From Pseudomonas frederiksbergensis (GTDB lineage Bacteria > Pseudomonadota > Gammaproteobacteria > Pseudomonadales > Pseudomonadaceae), in assembly GCF_000802155.2 (NCBI RefSeq), contig NZ_JQGJ02000005.1, positions 62,001 to 126,000 of the forward strand: a stretch of 64,000 nt of DNA, in the 5' to 3' direction. Of the stretch, positions 9,211 through 17,838 are shown one piece after another. The notes below the pieces were generated by a model. It worked only from the letters and a program-made list of their open reading frames with translations. It ran no database searches and had not been told where the DNA came from. A program made the translations under genes and the position numbers. Positions within the stretch are counted from its first letter, which is position 1, and each line of letters starts with the position of its first letter.

Positions 9211-10161
9211 ATGATCTTGTTCCCTGAATTGCTGGACCTGCCCCGCCGCCTGCGCCATCCCGAAGTGCGGGACCTGGCGTGGGTGATCGTCGCCCCGCCG
9301 ATGCTCATCGACACGCCCTGGCCCCAGCGTCACCCTCTGGCGGGCAGCGACTGGGTGCAGCAGCCCCATCGGCTGGAACACTGGCTGCGCCAGCTGGACC
9401 ATGACAGCTATCCGCTGCTGCACTGCCTGTCCCAAGGACGGACACGGCGCCTGGGCCTGTATTACGAAAGGTTGTGGCAGTTTGCCGTGCAACACGCACC
9501 CGGCATCGAATTGATGGCGGCGAACCTGCCGATCCGTCGTGAGGGCCATACGCTGGGGGAACTGGACTTGCTGCTGCGCGATGGTGAAGGTGTTCATCAC
9601 CTGGAACTGGCGATCAAGCTGTACCTCGGCCCGCAACAGGGCAATGGGCACGACACCGCGCAATGGCTCGGCCCTGGCTGCCATGACCGGCTCGATCGCA
9701 AGCTGGCGCACCTGCGCGAACACCAACTGCCTATTTCGGCACGCCCGGAAAGTCGCGAGGCCCTGGCTGCGCTGGGCATCGAATCGTTTCGCTCACACCT
9801 GTGGCTCGGCGGCTACCTGCTCTACCCCTGGCCGGGCGAGGCCGAACCGCCGAGCGGCGCCCACCCCAGGCATTTGCGCGGCCGCTGGTTGCACCAGCGG
9901 GACTGGCCTGGATTCGTCGCCCAGCGTCCACCGGGCCGCTGGCGGCCCCTGCCCCGCGCCGCGTGGCTGGCCCCGGCCCATTATCCGCCGGACCAGGTCT
10001 GGGCTGCTGCGCAACTGGACGCCTGGCGAACCGCCCTCGACCCGATGGCGCCGGCGCAACTGATGGTGCGCCTGACGGAGAATGCCGAGGGCGAATGGGA
10101 GGAAGCCGAGCGGGCGTTCCTGGTGGCGGATCTATGGCCGGATGTACCGGGCAATGGCTGA
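9211..10161 (+). CDS. DUF1853 family protein
   Basis: About 316 residues from the ATG at 9211. The reading frame extends upstream into the nadK promoter region, but that part is unlike a protein. Conserved stretches include [13 protein letters not shown], a GELDLLLRD block that resembles a PD-(D/E)XK nuclease-fold core, and [10 protein letters not shown]. The resemblance to a nuclease fold is my inference from the D..E.K-like spacing; the family has no established activity that I know of. It stands alone, divergent from nadK and convergent with arsB. Confidence 0.8.
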   Translation: MILFPELLDLPRRLRHPEVRDLAWVIVAPPMLIDTPWPQRHPLAGSDWVQQPHRLEHWLRQLDHDSYPLLHCLSQGRTRRLGLYYERLWQFAVQHAPGIELMAANLPIRREGHTLGELDLLLRDGEGVHHLELAIKLYLGPQQGNGHDTAQWLGPGCHDRLDRKLAHLREHQLPISARPESREALAALGIESFRSHLWLGGYLLYPWPGEAEPPSGAHPRHLRGRWLHQRDWPGFVAQRPPGRWRPLPRAAWLAPAHYPPDQVWAAAQLDAWRTALDPMAPAQLMVRLTENAEGEWEEAERAFLVADLWPDVPGNG

Positions 10162-10185
10162 GTCGTGCCGTGCCTGGCCAATTGT

Positions 10186-10247
10186 CTTCGCGAGCTGGCC
10201 CACAGTGGATTGTCTTTGAGCAGGTGGGAGAGAGGCTGCTCGCGAAG
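10186..10247. repeat. REP-like inverted repeat between DUF1853 and arsB
   Basis: CTTCGCGAGC at 10186-10195 is matched perfectly by GCTCGCGAAG at 10238-10247, a 10-bp inverted repeat with a 42-base interior. The core resembles a Pseudomonas REP family. It lies between two convergent genes, the usual place for REP elements, and may help terminate both transcripts. Confidence 0.55.
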
Positions 10248-10260
10248 GGGTCGCTAGGGC

Positions 10261-11544
10261 CTAGAGGGACAACCGCACAGCCAACGCCGCCAGCGTTACC
10301 ACCAACACCGGCACCGTCAATACGATCCCGACCTTGAAGTAATAGCCCCAGCCGATGCGAATATCCTTGCGTGCCAGCACATGCAACCAGAGCAAGGTTG
10401 CCAGGCTGCCGATCGGGGTGATTTTAGGGCCCAGGTCGCTGCCGATGACGTTGGCGTAGATCATCGCCTCCTTCACCACCCCGGTAGCCTGGCTGGCGTC
10501 GATGGACAAGGCGCCGACCAACACCGTCGGCAGGTTGTTCATCAATGAGGACAGCAGCGCAGTCAACAGCCCCGTGCCCATGGCTGCGCCCCACACACCA
10601 TAACCGGCGAAACCGTCAAGCCAATGGGCCAGGTAGCCTGTCAGGCCGGCGTTGCGCAGGCCATAGACCACCAGGTACATGCCGAGGGAAAAAATCACGA
10701 TCTGCCAGGGCGCTTCCTTCATCGCCTTGCGGGTGGAAATCTTGTGGCCGCGAGCCGCCACGGCCAGCAGCAGCGCAGCGCAGACTGCGGAAATCGCGCT
10801 GATGGGAATCCCCAAGGGCTCCAAGGCAAAGCAGCCCAGCAGCAGGACCACCAGCACCACCCAACCGGCGTAGAACGTTGCCTTGTCATGGATCGCCGTC
10901 GCCGGATCGTCCAGTTGCCCGGGGTTGTAGTCCCGCGGTATGTCGCGACGAAACACCCACATCAATATCGCCAGGCTGGCCGCCACGCTGACCAGGTTCA
11001 CCGGCACCATGACCGACGCGTAGCGGTTGAAACCAATGCCGAAGAAATCCGCCGAGACGATGTTTACCAGGTTCGACACCACCAACGGCAGGCTGGCGGT
11101 ATCGGCGATGAAACCGGCGCCCATCACGAACGCCAGGGTCGCCGCGGGCGAGAACCGCAGGGCCAGCAGCATCGAAATCACGATGGGCGTCAGGATCAAC
11201 GCCGCCCCGTCATTGGCGAACAACGCCGACACCAAGGCGCCAAGCAACACCATGAAGGCGAACAGCTTGCGCCCGCTGCCCCGCCCCCAACGGGCCACAT
11301 GCAGGGCCGCCCAGGCGAAGAAACCGGCCTCGTCCAGCAGCAGGCTGATGATGATCAGCGCGACAAACGTGCCGGTGGCATTCCAGATGATCTGCCAGAC
11401 CACTGCGATGTCACTGACGTGCACCGCCCCGCTCAGCAACGCCAGCACCGCGCCGAGCGTGGCGCTCCAGCCGACGCCCAAGCCTTTGGGTTGCCAGATC
11501 ACCAGGATGATGGTCAGCAGGAAAATCAATGACGCGATGAGCAT
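10261..11544 (-). CDS. arsB: arsenite efflux permease ArsB
   Basis: From the ATG at 11544 the protein has 427 residues and about 12 hydrophobic segments, matching ArsB (about 429 residues in E. coli), the inner-membrane arsenite/antimonite exporter. Typical ion-transporter stretches are present: [33 protein letters not shown] and [15 protein letters not shown]. The longer upstream open frame is antisense to arsR and is excluded. It follows arsR by 37 bases, so the two are one operon. No arsC is present on either side within the window. Confidence 0.95.
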   Translation of the reverse strand: MLIASLIFLLTIILVIWQPKGLGVGWSATLGAVLALLSGAVHVSDIAVVWQIIWNATGTFVALIIISLLLDEAGFFAWAALHVARWGRGSGRKLFAFMVLLGALVSALFANDGAALILTPIVISMLLALRFSPAATLAFVMGAGFIADTASLPLVVSNLVNIVSADFFGIGFNRYASVMVPVNLVSVAASLAILMWVFRRDIPRDYNPGQLDDPATAIHDKATFYAGWVVLVVLLLGCFALEPLGIPISAISAVCAALLLAVAARGHKISTRKAMKEAPWQIVIFSLGMYLVVYGLRNAGLTGYLAHWLDGFAGYGVWGAAMGTGLLTALLSSLMNNLPTVLVGALSIDASQATGVVKEAMIYANVIGSDLGPKITPIGSLATLLWLHVLARKDIRIGWGYYFKVGIVLTVPVLVVTLAALAVRLSL

Positions 11545-11581
11545 GGACCACAGCCTTGGAAGGAAACAGTAGGAAAAACGA

Positions 11582-11932
11582 CTAGCAGCAACGTGCCGAA
11601 GGACGATCCGCCATCGCGTGCAAGCGCTGGACATCCGTCGCCAGCCAATGCGTATTGGCTGCCAATGCTTGCTGGAGCAAGGAACCAACCCAGGCAGGTA
11701 GTTGCGGATGCAAGCGGTAATAGACCCATTGCCCCTGGCGTCGGTCGCTGAGCAACCCGGCATGACGCAGCTGGGCCAAGTGCCGCGAAATCTTCGGCTG
11801 GCCAAGGCCAAGGGCAGCGGTGAGCTCACAGACACACAGCTCGCCTTCATGGGTAACCAGCAATGCGATACGCGTGCGGGTGTCGTCGGCCAGCGCCTTG
11901 AAGATATTGACGGGGTTTTGAAAATCGGACAT
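11582..11932 (-). CDS. arsR: arsenical resistance regulator ArsR
   Basis: 116 residues with a winged-helix fold. The ELCVCEL motif near residues 31-37 is the As(III)/Sb(III) sensing site of the ArsR type, just before the recognition helix ([18 protein letters not shown]). The protein ends in a Cys-Cys pair that could contribute ligands. ArsR represses its own operon and is released by arsenite. It is directly upstream of arsB. A CGAATATTCG palindrome about 47 bases upstream of the start is a candidate operator. Confidence 0.95.
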   Translation of the reverse strand: MSDFQNPVNIFKALADDTRTRIALLVTHEGELCVCELTAALGLGQPKISRHLAQLRHAGLLSDRRQGQWVYYRLHPQLPAWVGSLLQQALAANTHWLATDVQRLHAMADRPSARCC

Positions 11933-11978
11933 GGCGCGGGCGAAGCCTGGATAAAAGAACTGCGAAGATATGGAATTT

Positions 11979-11988
11979 CGAATATTCG
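11979..11988. promoter_or_regulatory. candidate ArsR operator palindrome
   Basis: CGAATATTCG is a perfect 10-bp palindrome lying 47-56 bases upstream of arsR, in an AT-rich stretch. ArsR operators are AT-rich imperfect dyads near the promoter. The assignment rests only on position and symmetry. Confidence 0.45.
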
Positions 11989-12017
11989 GTAAAGCGAGGA
12001 TTGCAGCTTACCTCCAT

Positions 12018-12041
12018 GGCAAGGAAACTTGCTTCCTTGCC
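12018..12041. repeat. REP-like hairpin between the FMN reductase and arsR
   Basis: GGCAAGGAA / TTCCTTGCC form a perfect 9-bp stem around a 6-base loop, 25 bases beyond the FMN reductase stop. The pattern followed by CACAGGG is typical of a Pseudomonas REP. It may end FMN reductase transcription and so separate it from arsRB. Confidence 0.6.
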
Positions 12042-12065
12042 ACAGGGTGTGCCTGGACCTTCAGA

Positions 12066-12623
12066 TCAAGCTTTCTTGTGCTGCTCCACCCATTTGCCAT
12101 AGGCATCGATGAATTTCTGTAAGAAAGGCCTGACCGAATCCGCCAGGTTGCCCGCCTCGTCGAACGCGGTCCCGGCGCCGCTCAGATAAGCCTCCGGTTG
12201 CTGCATGCACGGCACGTCGAGGAACACCAGTGACTGGCGCAGATGATGGTTGGCGCCGAAACCACCCATCGCCCCCGGTGATGCGCTGATCACCGCACCC
12301 GGTTTGCCGCTCAGGCAACTTTGGCCGTAGGGGCGCGAGCCGACGTCGATGGCGTTTTTCAAGGGTGCTGGCACCGAGCGATTGTATTCAGGGGTCACGA
12401 ACAGCAGCGCGTCGGCGGCACCTACTTTCTGGCGAAACGCCGTGTAGGCGGCCGGTGGCGAGACGTCGATGTCCTCGTTGTAAAGGGGCAAGTCACCGAT
12501 TTCGACAATTTCCAGTTTCAGGTTGGACGCGGCCAGGTCAGCCAGCGCGAGGGCGATCTTGCGGTTGATCGACGCCTTGCGAAGGCTGCCCACTAAAACC
12601 GCAACGTTATACACATCACTCAT
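12066..12623 (-). CDS. NADPH-dependent FMN reductase (ChrR/YieF-like)
   Basis: 185 residues of flavodoxin-like fold. The phosphate-binding loop GSLRKASINRKIA is near residues 12-24, and TPEYNRSVPAPLKNAID near residues 77-93 is the signature of the NADPH-dependent FMN reductase family, which reduces quinones, chromate or other electrophiles in the cytosol. At 185 residues it is closer to ChrR/YieF than to the longer ArsH proteins, so its place beside arsRB does not by itself make it an arsenic gene. A hairpin at 12018-12041 separates it from arsR. Confidence 0.88.
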   Translation of the reverse strand: MSDVYNVAVLVGSLRKASINRKIALALADLAASNLKLEIVEIGDLPLYNEDIDVSPPAAYTAFRQKVGAADALLFVTPEYNRSVPAPLKNAIDVGSRPYGQSCLSGKPGAVISASPGAMGGFGANHHLRQSLVFLDVPCMQQPEAYLSGAGTAFDEAGNLADSVRPFLQKFIDAYGKWVEQHKKA

Positions 12624-12809
12624 GGGGGGGGTCTCGACTGTCGGCTCAAAGGAAGCCTGTAGTTATAGATGATCGGCACGACAATTGGACCAATGGAATG
12701 TCGAAAACCGGCCAACCGGACTATTTTTTTCTTGTAGGAAAACTTACCGCGCTCGGCCAAGGTCTACAGGACCGCAAATCGAGTGATCTACTTCCAGAGG
12801 TTCTAAGCA

Positions 12810-13040
12810 ATGGCAGCAGTACTTGTCGGACAGTTTCATGCACGAGACGCTGAAGGTCGCGTCTATTCCGTGCATGAATTCCAAGAATCAGACCCGTCCC
12901 TGGACGGCAGTGGCAAGGATGTCATCACCTATAAGCTGGCCATTGGCGACCGAGTCAGCAAGCTGGGCGGGGAAAAATTCATGTTGGTGCAGTCCGGCAT
13001 CGAACTGATCCGCGAACCCGAACCGCAAATAGCGCTGTAA
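12810..13040 (+). CDS. small conserved-looking hypothetical protein
   Basis: 76 residues beginning MAAVLVGQFHARDAEGRVYS, with no signal peptide or membrane segment. An AGAGG sequence precedes the ATG at a suitable distance, and codon use looks like that of the flanking genes. The composition (mixed beta-type, charged) suggests a small soluble domain. I do not recognise the family and can assign no function. It lies alone between the divergent FMN reductase and a LysR gene in the same direction. Confidence 0.7.
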   Translation: MAAVLVGQFHARDAEGRVYSVHEFQESDPSLDGSGKDVITYKLAIGDRVSKLGGEKFMLVQSGIELIREPEPQIAL

Positions 13041-13126
13041 CCCGGTTTCATGAGCAGAAGTCGTACCCGTAATTGGGTTAGGATTCAGCCACTCAATGGC
13101 TTACCTGCCTAATACGGACTTCTTGC

Positions 13127-14020
13127 ATGCGTTTACGCCACATCGAAGTGATCCAGGCGCTGCTGCAGACCGGCCACCTTGGCACCGCGGCCGAATGGCT
13201 GCAATTACCGGTCGCCGAGGTCGAGTCGATCCTGCGGGATGCGGAGGCCCAGCTCGGCTTCATGCTGTTCGCCAGCGTGCGTGGACGGCTGCAGGCAACC
13301 CGCGAGACCCTGGCGTTGCGCGACGGCATCACGCGGCTTTACGACACCCTCGAACCGATCCAGCGGCTGGCCGGCAGCCTGAAACATCATCAAGCCCCGC
13401 CCCTGCGCATCATCTGCACCCCACCGCTGGCGCAACAGCTGTTGCCCCTGGGCATCGCCGCCCTGCGTCGGCGCCACCCGGACGCGCCTTGCACCCTGCT
13501 CAGCGAGCCGACCCGCAATATCGTCAAGAGCCTGTTGCTGCGTGAAAGCGACCTGGGCCTGAGCCTGCACGATCCTGAACACCCGGACATCCATTGCCAG
13601 ACGATCGCCCAAGGCAAACTGCAATTGCTGGCGCCCCATGGCTGGCTGCAACCGCGGCAAAAATACATTTCGCTTCAAGACCTGGCAGGCCAGTCGCTGG
13701 TGGGGCTCGATGGTCACGACCCGCTGAGCCCGGCATTCGACCACAAGCTCGCGGCGCTGCGCCCCGCGCCGGTGATCCAGATCCGCGTGCAGACGCACCA
13801 GATGATGCGCGCGATGGTCGAAGCCGGCGAAGGCCTTGCCATTGTCGACCCATTCACCGCCTCGGGCGCCAAGGGCAGCGGGCTGGACATCTGCCCCGTG
13901 TCGCCGGCCGTTCCCATCTGCCTCTACGCGCTGAGCCTGAACAGTGCAGAGCCCTCGCCAACGGTCCAAGCGCTGCTGGAACGGATCAAGGAACAAGCCG
14001 GGGCGTTGCTGAACCACTGA
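13127..14020 (+). CDS. LysR-family transcriptional regulator
   Basis: 297 residues. An N-terminal helix-turn-helix covers about residues 1-60 (MRLRHIEVIQALLQTGHLGT, then AEVESILRDAEAQLGFMLF), followed by a two-lobed effector-binding domain. The HTH diverges from the usual LysR pattern but keeps the A..L..-Q.LG.LF core. The target and ligand are unknown, since no divergent metabolic operon adjoins it. Its 3' end overlaps the convergent acetyltransferase by 35 bases. Confidence 0.85.
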   Translation: MRLRHIEVIQALLQTGHLGTAAEWLQLPVAEVESILRDAEAQLGFMLFASVRGRLQATRETLALRDGITRLYDTLEPIQRLAGSLKHHQAPPLRIICTPPLAQQLLPLGIAALRRRHPDAPCTLLSEPTRNIVKSLLLRESDLGLSLHDPEHPDIHCQTIAQGKLQLLAPHGWLQPRQKYISLQDLAGQSLVGLDGHDPLSPAFDHKLAALRPAPVIQIRVQTHQMMRAMVEAGEGLAIVDPFTASGAKGSGLDICPVSPAVPICLYALSLNSAEPSPTVQALLERIKEQAGALLNH

Positions 14021-14600
14021 TCGTCATGCCCAGCGGATCGTCGAACAACCGGTACCAGAACAGCGCTACCTCGGCGGTATGCCGATCGATGCCGCGGTAG
14101 CGCAAATGGTCGACCCCGCCGAGCACATAGCCGCAACGCTCGTAGAGCCGGCACGCGCCCAGGTTGTTGTTCTGGGTCTCCAGCATGATGCCCGGCAGTT
14201 TTTTCTTGCGACTCCAGAACTGCGCAACATCGAGCAATGCCTTGGCCACGCCGTGACGACGAGCCGGGGCATGCACCGCCAATTCGTCGATATGGGCATA
14301 GCCATTCCAATTGGTACTGATCACCAGATGTCCCACCGGCTCGTCGTCCAGGTAGGCCATGAAGATTTCGCTGTCGGGAGCATCGCGGAAACTGCTGAAC
14401 TCTTCAGGATCGATGCCGTAGCATTTGCGGTAGGGAACGATCGGCGTGACTGGCCACTGGCTCACCGGTCGACCAATCTGCGGCGTACCGTAGGCGCTGA
14501 CTTCAAAACTGAAATCGCTGCCCCAGACGTACGCGGCGAAACCGTCGTCGACGACGCGTACCGACAGGCCGGGATGCTTGGGATTCGTGACCGGTTGCAT
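13986..14600 (-). CDS. GNAT family N-acetyltransferase
   Basis: About 204 residues. The acetyl-CoA binding core is visible as HIDELAVHAPARRHGVAKAL (R/Q-x-x-G-x-A type), followed by LETQNNNLGACRLYERCGY, the usual C-terminal GNAT motif. The arrangement resembles streptothricin-type acetyltransferases, but the substrate is not determined. The ATG at 14600 was chosen; starts at 14618 or 14630 are possible but lie too close to the only purine-rich stretch. It is convergent with, and overlaps, the LysR gene. Confidence 0.85.
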   Translation of the reverse strand: MQPVTNPKHPGLSVRVVDDGFAAYVWGSDFSFEVSAYGTPQIGRPVSQWPVTPIVPYRKCYGIDPEEFSSFRDAPDSEIFMAYLDDEPVGHLVISTNWNGYAHIDELAVHAPARRHGVAKALLDVAQFWSRKKKLPGIMLETQNNNLGACRLYERCGYVLGGVDHLRYRGIDRHTAEVALFWYRLFDDPLGMTISGSATPRLVP

Positions 14601-14730
14601 ACTGGGAAAGGTCCTCATTCCTTGAGGCAATCAACGGCACAGTGCCATCCATTGCCCTTGCCTCTCGAATCTTCACACATCAAGCGGGTATCCATGGCCT
14701 GCCTTACTTCAGGTTAGAAGGTACTGGCGA

Positions 14731-14750
14731 TTGTCGCGAGAAATGCTCGC
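14731..14750. repeat. REP-like short palindrome
   Basis: GCGAG(AAATG)CTCGC preceded by TTGTC and followed by TCCCACAGGG matches a common Pseudomonas REP layout. It lies between the acetyltransferase and dnaQ. It is a single copy with a short stem. Confidence 0.45.
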
Positions 14751-14767
14751 TCCCACAGGGTCATGTT

Positions 14768-15529
14768 TCAGTTCGTGGCAGCCTGCGCCTCAACCAGTTG
14801 CGTCCACAATGCCGGGGCACCGGCGGACTTGGCGATCGCTTCCAGACGCGCGGCATGCTCGGCCAGGTCGCTCTCGCTGGCGCGGATGATCCGGGCTGGC
14901 TTGCGGTCCGCCGGCAAGCGACGAATTTCCGTGGCCTGGTTGCCCGACCCTTCCCCTGTCCCGTTGCCGTCCGAGGCATTGCCGGCCAGTGACAGGCTGG
15001 TTTGCCCGCCGGTCATGGTCAGGTAGACGTCGGCGAGGATTTCGGAGTCGAGCAAGGCGCCGTGCAATTCACGACCGGAGTTGTCGACACCATAGCGCTT
15101 GCACAGGGCGTCGAGGCTGTTGCGCTGCCCAGGATGCCGTTCCCGGGCCATCATCAAGGTGTCGAGAATGGTGCAATGCCGGGTGATATCGGCGCGATCC
15201 TGCTGGCCCAGCAGGGCGAACTCATTGTTGATGAACCCGACGTCGAACGCCGCGTTATGAATAATCAACTGCGCGCCCTGGATGAATTCGAAGAACTCAT
15301 CGGCCACCTCGGCGAAACGCGGCTTGCCCACCAGGAATTCATTGGTGATGCCGTGCACGCCGATGGCACCCTCGTCACTTTCGCGGTCCGGTTGCAGATA
15401 AACGTGGAAATGACGACCGGTCAGGCGCCGGCCGATCAGTTCGACACAGCCGATTTCAATAATCCGGTGACCGTCGGTCACCGGCATGCCGGTGGTTTCG
15501 GTATCCAGTACTACAGATCTGTTGGCCAT
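14768..15529 (-). CDS. dnaQ: DNA polymerase III epsilon subunit (3'-5' proofreading exonuclease)
   Basis: 253 residues. The DEDDh exonuclease motifs are in order: VVLDTETTGMP (Exo I) near residue 7, HNAAFDVGFIN (Exo II) near residue 91 and HGALLDSEILADVY (Exo III, with the catalytic His) near residue 155. A C-terminal tail of about 80 residues after the exonuclease matches the region that binds the alpha subunit. It is preceded on the same strand by rnhA with about 80 bases between, the conserved rnhA-dnaQ pair. Confidence 0.96.
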   Translation of the reverse strand: MANRSVVLDTETTGMPVTDGHRIIEIGCVELIGRRLTGRHFHVYLQPDRESDEGAIGVHGITNEFLVGKPRFAEVADEFFEFIQGAQLIIHNAAFDVGFINNEFALLGQQDRADITRHCTILDTLMMARERHPGQRNSLDALCKRYGVDNSGRELHGALLDSEILADVYLTMTGGQTSLSLAGNASDGNGTGEGSGNQATEIRRLPADRKPARIIRASESDLAEHAARLEAIAKSAGAPALWTQLVEAQAATN

Positions 15530-15608
15530 CAGTGTTCAGCTCTCAACGGGCAGTCTTGCAAAAGCGCGGATGGTAACACGCCCATACCGCATCCTGACGA
15601 GGTCGGGA

Positions 15609-16061
15609 TCAAGCCTGCTTATATCCGCGCACCTCATCCACGCCCCGGTTGGCCAACTGGTCGGCCCGTTCGTTGCCATGGTGGCCGACGTGCCCACGCA
15701 CCCATTTCCACGTGACGTTGTGCCGGCTGACCTGCTCGTCCAGCAGTTTCCAGAGGTCGGCGTTCTTGACCGGTTCCTTTGCCGCCGTCTTCCAGCCGCG
15801 CTTCTTCCAGTTCGCCATCCACTCGTTGATGCCTTTCATCACATACTGCGAGTCGGTCACCAGCAGCACATCGCAAGGGCGCTTGAGCTCTTCCAGGCCG
15901 CGAATGGCCCCCATCAGTTCCATGCGGTTGTTGGTGGTATTGGCTTCGCCGCCCCAGAGCTCCTTTTCTACGCCCTTGAACACCAGCAACGCACCCCAGC
16001 CACCCGGGCCAGGGTTGCCCTTGCAGGCGCCATCAGTGAAAAGTTCTACGCTATCGCTCAT
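15609..16061 (-). CDS. rnhA: ribonuclease HI
   Basis: 150 residues, standard length. The four acidic catalytic positions are visible: the Asp in [13 protein letters not shown], the Glu in [10 protein letters not shown], the Asp in [12 protein letters not shown], and the final Asp in GNERADQLA. The enzyme cuts the RNA strand of RNA-DNA hybrids. Start at MSDSVEL (16061) matches the family; an upstream ATG three codons earlier is possible. Upstream lies a methyltransferase gene, the order seen in other pseudomonads. Confidence 0.97.
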   Translation of the reverse strand: MSDSVELFTDGACKGNPGPGGWGALLVFKGVEKELWGGEANTTNNRMELMGAIRGLEELKRPCDVLLVTDSQYVMKGINEWMANWKKRGWKTAAKEPVKNADLWKLLDEQVSRHNVTWKWVRGHVGHHGNERADQLANRGVDEVRGYKQA

Positions 16062-16147
16062 GCCAATCAATCCAAAAAAACAAAGGTCGCCGCCCGGGAC
16101 CGATCAATGCCCGGAGCCGGATACGGCCAGAACCATCAGAAAAAGGC

Positions 16148-16906
16148 TTACGGCTCGATGTGACGCCGATTGACCTTGGCCATCGGCAAGGGAATCAGCT
16201 TGCCCATCGGCTCACGTCGCGCCTGACGCACCGGACGCAGCCCGACAGCGATCTTGCGCGCCACCAATAGATAGAAGCCGCCGCCGGACAATTGCCAGGC
16301 ACCCGCCTTGCGCTCCCAGCCGGCCAATCGGGCCTGCCACTTGGGCGACGCAAGCGGCGGACGATAGCACCCGAAGCGGCGTTTCTCCAGCGCGAAGCCC
16401 AGCAGGTTGAGCCAGTCGCCGACCCGCGAAGCGGAAATGCAACGGGCCTGGCGCAATGCGTCGCTGGCGAACACATGACGCAACCCCCAACTGCTCCAGG
16501 GATTGATGCCGATGATCAACAGATGCCCCCCGGGCCGCACGCTGCTGGCGGCCTCACGGAGCAATCCATGTGGCGACAGGCAGAAATCCAGCCCGTGCTG
16601 CATCACCACCACATCGGCGGCATGCTCGCTCAACGGCCAGGCCTGCTCTTCGCAAACGATTTCGACGCCCGGCAATGGCGCCCCCAGGCGGACATTGCGC
16701 TGGACCTGGGGCGCCGACGGCGGTGTTTGCGCCGACGGACCGTAATGCACCAGGTAGCCGCCAAAGAACCGGCCCAGCTCGTCTTCGAGCATGCGCCGCT
16801 CTTCTTCCAGCAGAAATTGCCCGACAGGGGAGGACAGCCACTCTCGGGCGGAGCTGATCAACGCCAGCCAGTCAGGATCGGCCTGAGCGAACGCTTCATC
16901 GGTCAT
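16148..16906 (-). CDS. class I SAM-dependent methyltransferase
   Basis: About 252 residues. The methyltransferase core is recognisable by [22 protein letters not shown] followed by [22 protein letters not shown], the usual motif II/III region of small-molecule methyltransferases. The glycine-rich motif I is weak, so the cofactor site may be degenerate. The substrate is unknown. The ATG at 16906 was preferred because GGAGA lies 6 bases upstream. It is divergent from gloB, with 65 bases between, and upstream of rnhA. Confidence 0.82.
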   Translation of the reverse strand: MTDEAFAQADPDWLALISSAREWLSSPVGQFLLEEERRMLEDELGRFFGGYLVHYGPSAQTPPSAPQVQRNVRLGAPLPGVEIVCEEQAWPLSEHAADVVVMQHGLDFCLSPHGLLREAASSVRPGGHLLIIGINPWSSWGLRHVFASDALRQARCISASRVGDWLNLLGFALEKRRFGCYRPPLASPKWQARLAGWERKAGAWQLSGGGFYLLVARKIAVGLRPVRQARREPMGKLIPLPMAKVNRRHIEP

Positions 16907-16971
16907 TGCATTCTCCAACGCGCCAGGAAGTTCTAAGATGCGCCTTTGTTTTGAGCTTGGCGAATTCCACG

Positions 16972-17739
16972 ATGATACAGATCACTGCCCTGCCCGCGTT
17001 TACCGATAACTACATCTGGTTGTTACAAGATCACTCGACGCAGCGCTGTGCCGTGGTCGACCCAGGCGATGCCGCGCCAGTGCAGCACTGGCTCGACGCC
17101 CATCCGGACTGGATCTTGAGCGACATCCTGGTTACTCACCATCACAATGACCATGTCGGCGGTGTCGCCGCGCTGAAAAATGCGACCCACGCCACCGTCT
17201 ACGGCCCGGCCAGCGAAAACATCCCGGCGCGTGACATCGCCCTGGGCGACAATGCGAAAGTCAACGTGCTGGGCCTGGATTTCGATGTCTACGCCGTCCC
17301 CGGCCACACGCTGGGGCATATCGCCTACTACCACCGCGGCCTGTTGTTCTGCGGTGACACGCTGTTCGCTGCCGGTTGCGGCCGGCTCTTCGAAGGCACG
17401 CCCGAACAGATGCACCATTCCCTGAGCCGACTCGCCGCGCTCCCCGAAGATACGCTCGTCTACTGCACCCATGAATATACCTTGAGCAATCTGAAATTCG
17501 CCGCCGCCGTCGAACCGACCAATCCGGACGTTGTCGCCCGCCTGGAGAAAGTCAACCAGCAGCGCGGCCAGGGCATCATCACCCTGCCTTCGACCCTGGC
17601 GCTGGAAAAACTCACCAATCCGTTTTTGCGCACGACTGAAACATCCGTTAAACAAAAAGCAGACGAACGGAACGGCCAGCGAAACCAGACGCCGAGTGAG
17701 GTTTTTGCGGCCTTGAGGGCCTGGAAAGATAAGTTCTAA
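16972..17739 (+). CDS. gloB: hydroxyacylglutathione hydrolase (glyoxalase II)
   Basis: 255 residues of the metallo-beta-lactamase fold. The two-metal motif [10 protein letters not shown] lies near residues 50-60. Later come [22 protein letters not shown] and THEY, all diagnostic of glyoxalase II, which hydrolyses S-D-lactoylglutathione to lactate and glutathione. The C-terminal glutathione-binding region ([12 protein letters not shown]) is present. The start at 16972 gives the normal N-terminus [18 protein letters not shown]. It is followed about 100 bases later by mltD. Confidence 0.96.
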   Translation: MIQITALPAFTDNYIWLLQDHSTQRCAVVDPGDAAPVQHWLDAHPDWILSDILVTHHHNDHVGGVAALKNATHATVYGPASENIPARDIALGDNAKVNVLGLDFDVYAVPGHTLGHIAYYHRGLLFCGDTLFAAGCGRLFEGTPEQMHHSLSRLAALPEDTLVYCTHEYTLSNLKFAAAVEPTNPDVVARLEKVNQQRGQGIITLPSTLALEKLTNPFLRTTETSVKQKADERNGQRNQTPSEVFAALRAWKDKF

Positions 17740-17838
17740 GGCAGCTACCGATTGATACAAAAATTCTGAATGGTTGACCTGTTGGGGTGCGCTTCCTAGA
17801 ATCGGCCGACATTTTTGCCCGGAACTTACTTCCAGCCA

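Noticed and set aside
11544..11850. N-terminal extension of the arsB reading frame over arsR
   Set aside because: It overlaps arsR in another frame and gives a non-membrane, Arg/Ser-rich sequence. The ATG at 11544 matches ArsB length.
12066..12623. ArsH assignment for the FMN reductase near arsRB
   Set aside because: The protein is about 50 residues shorter than ArsH and its motifs fit ChrR/YieF better. A REP hairpin separates it from arsR.
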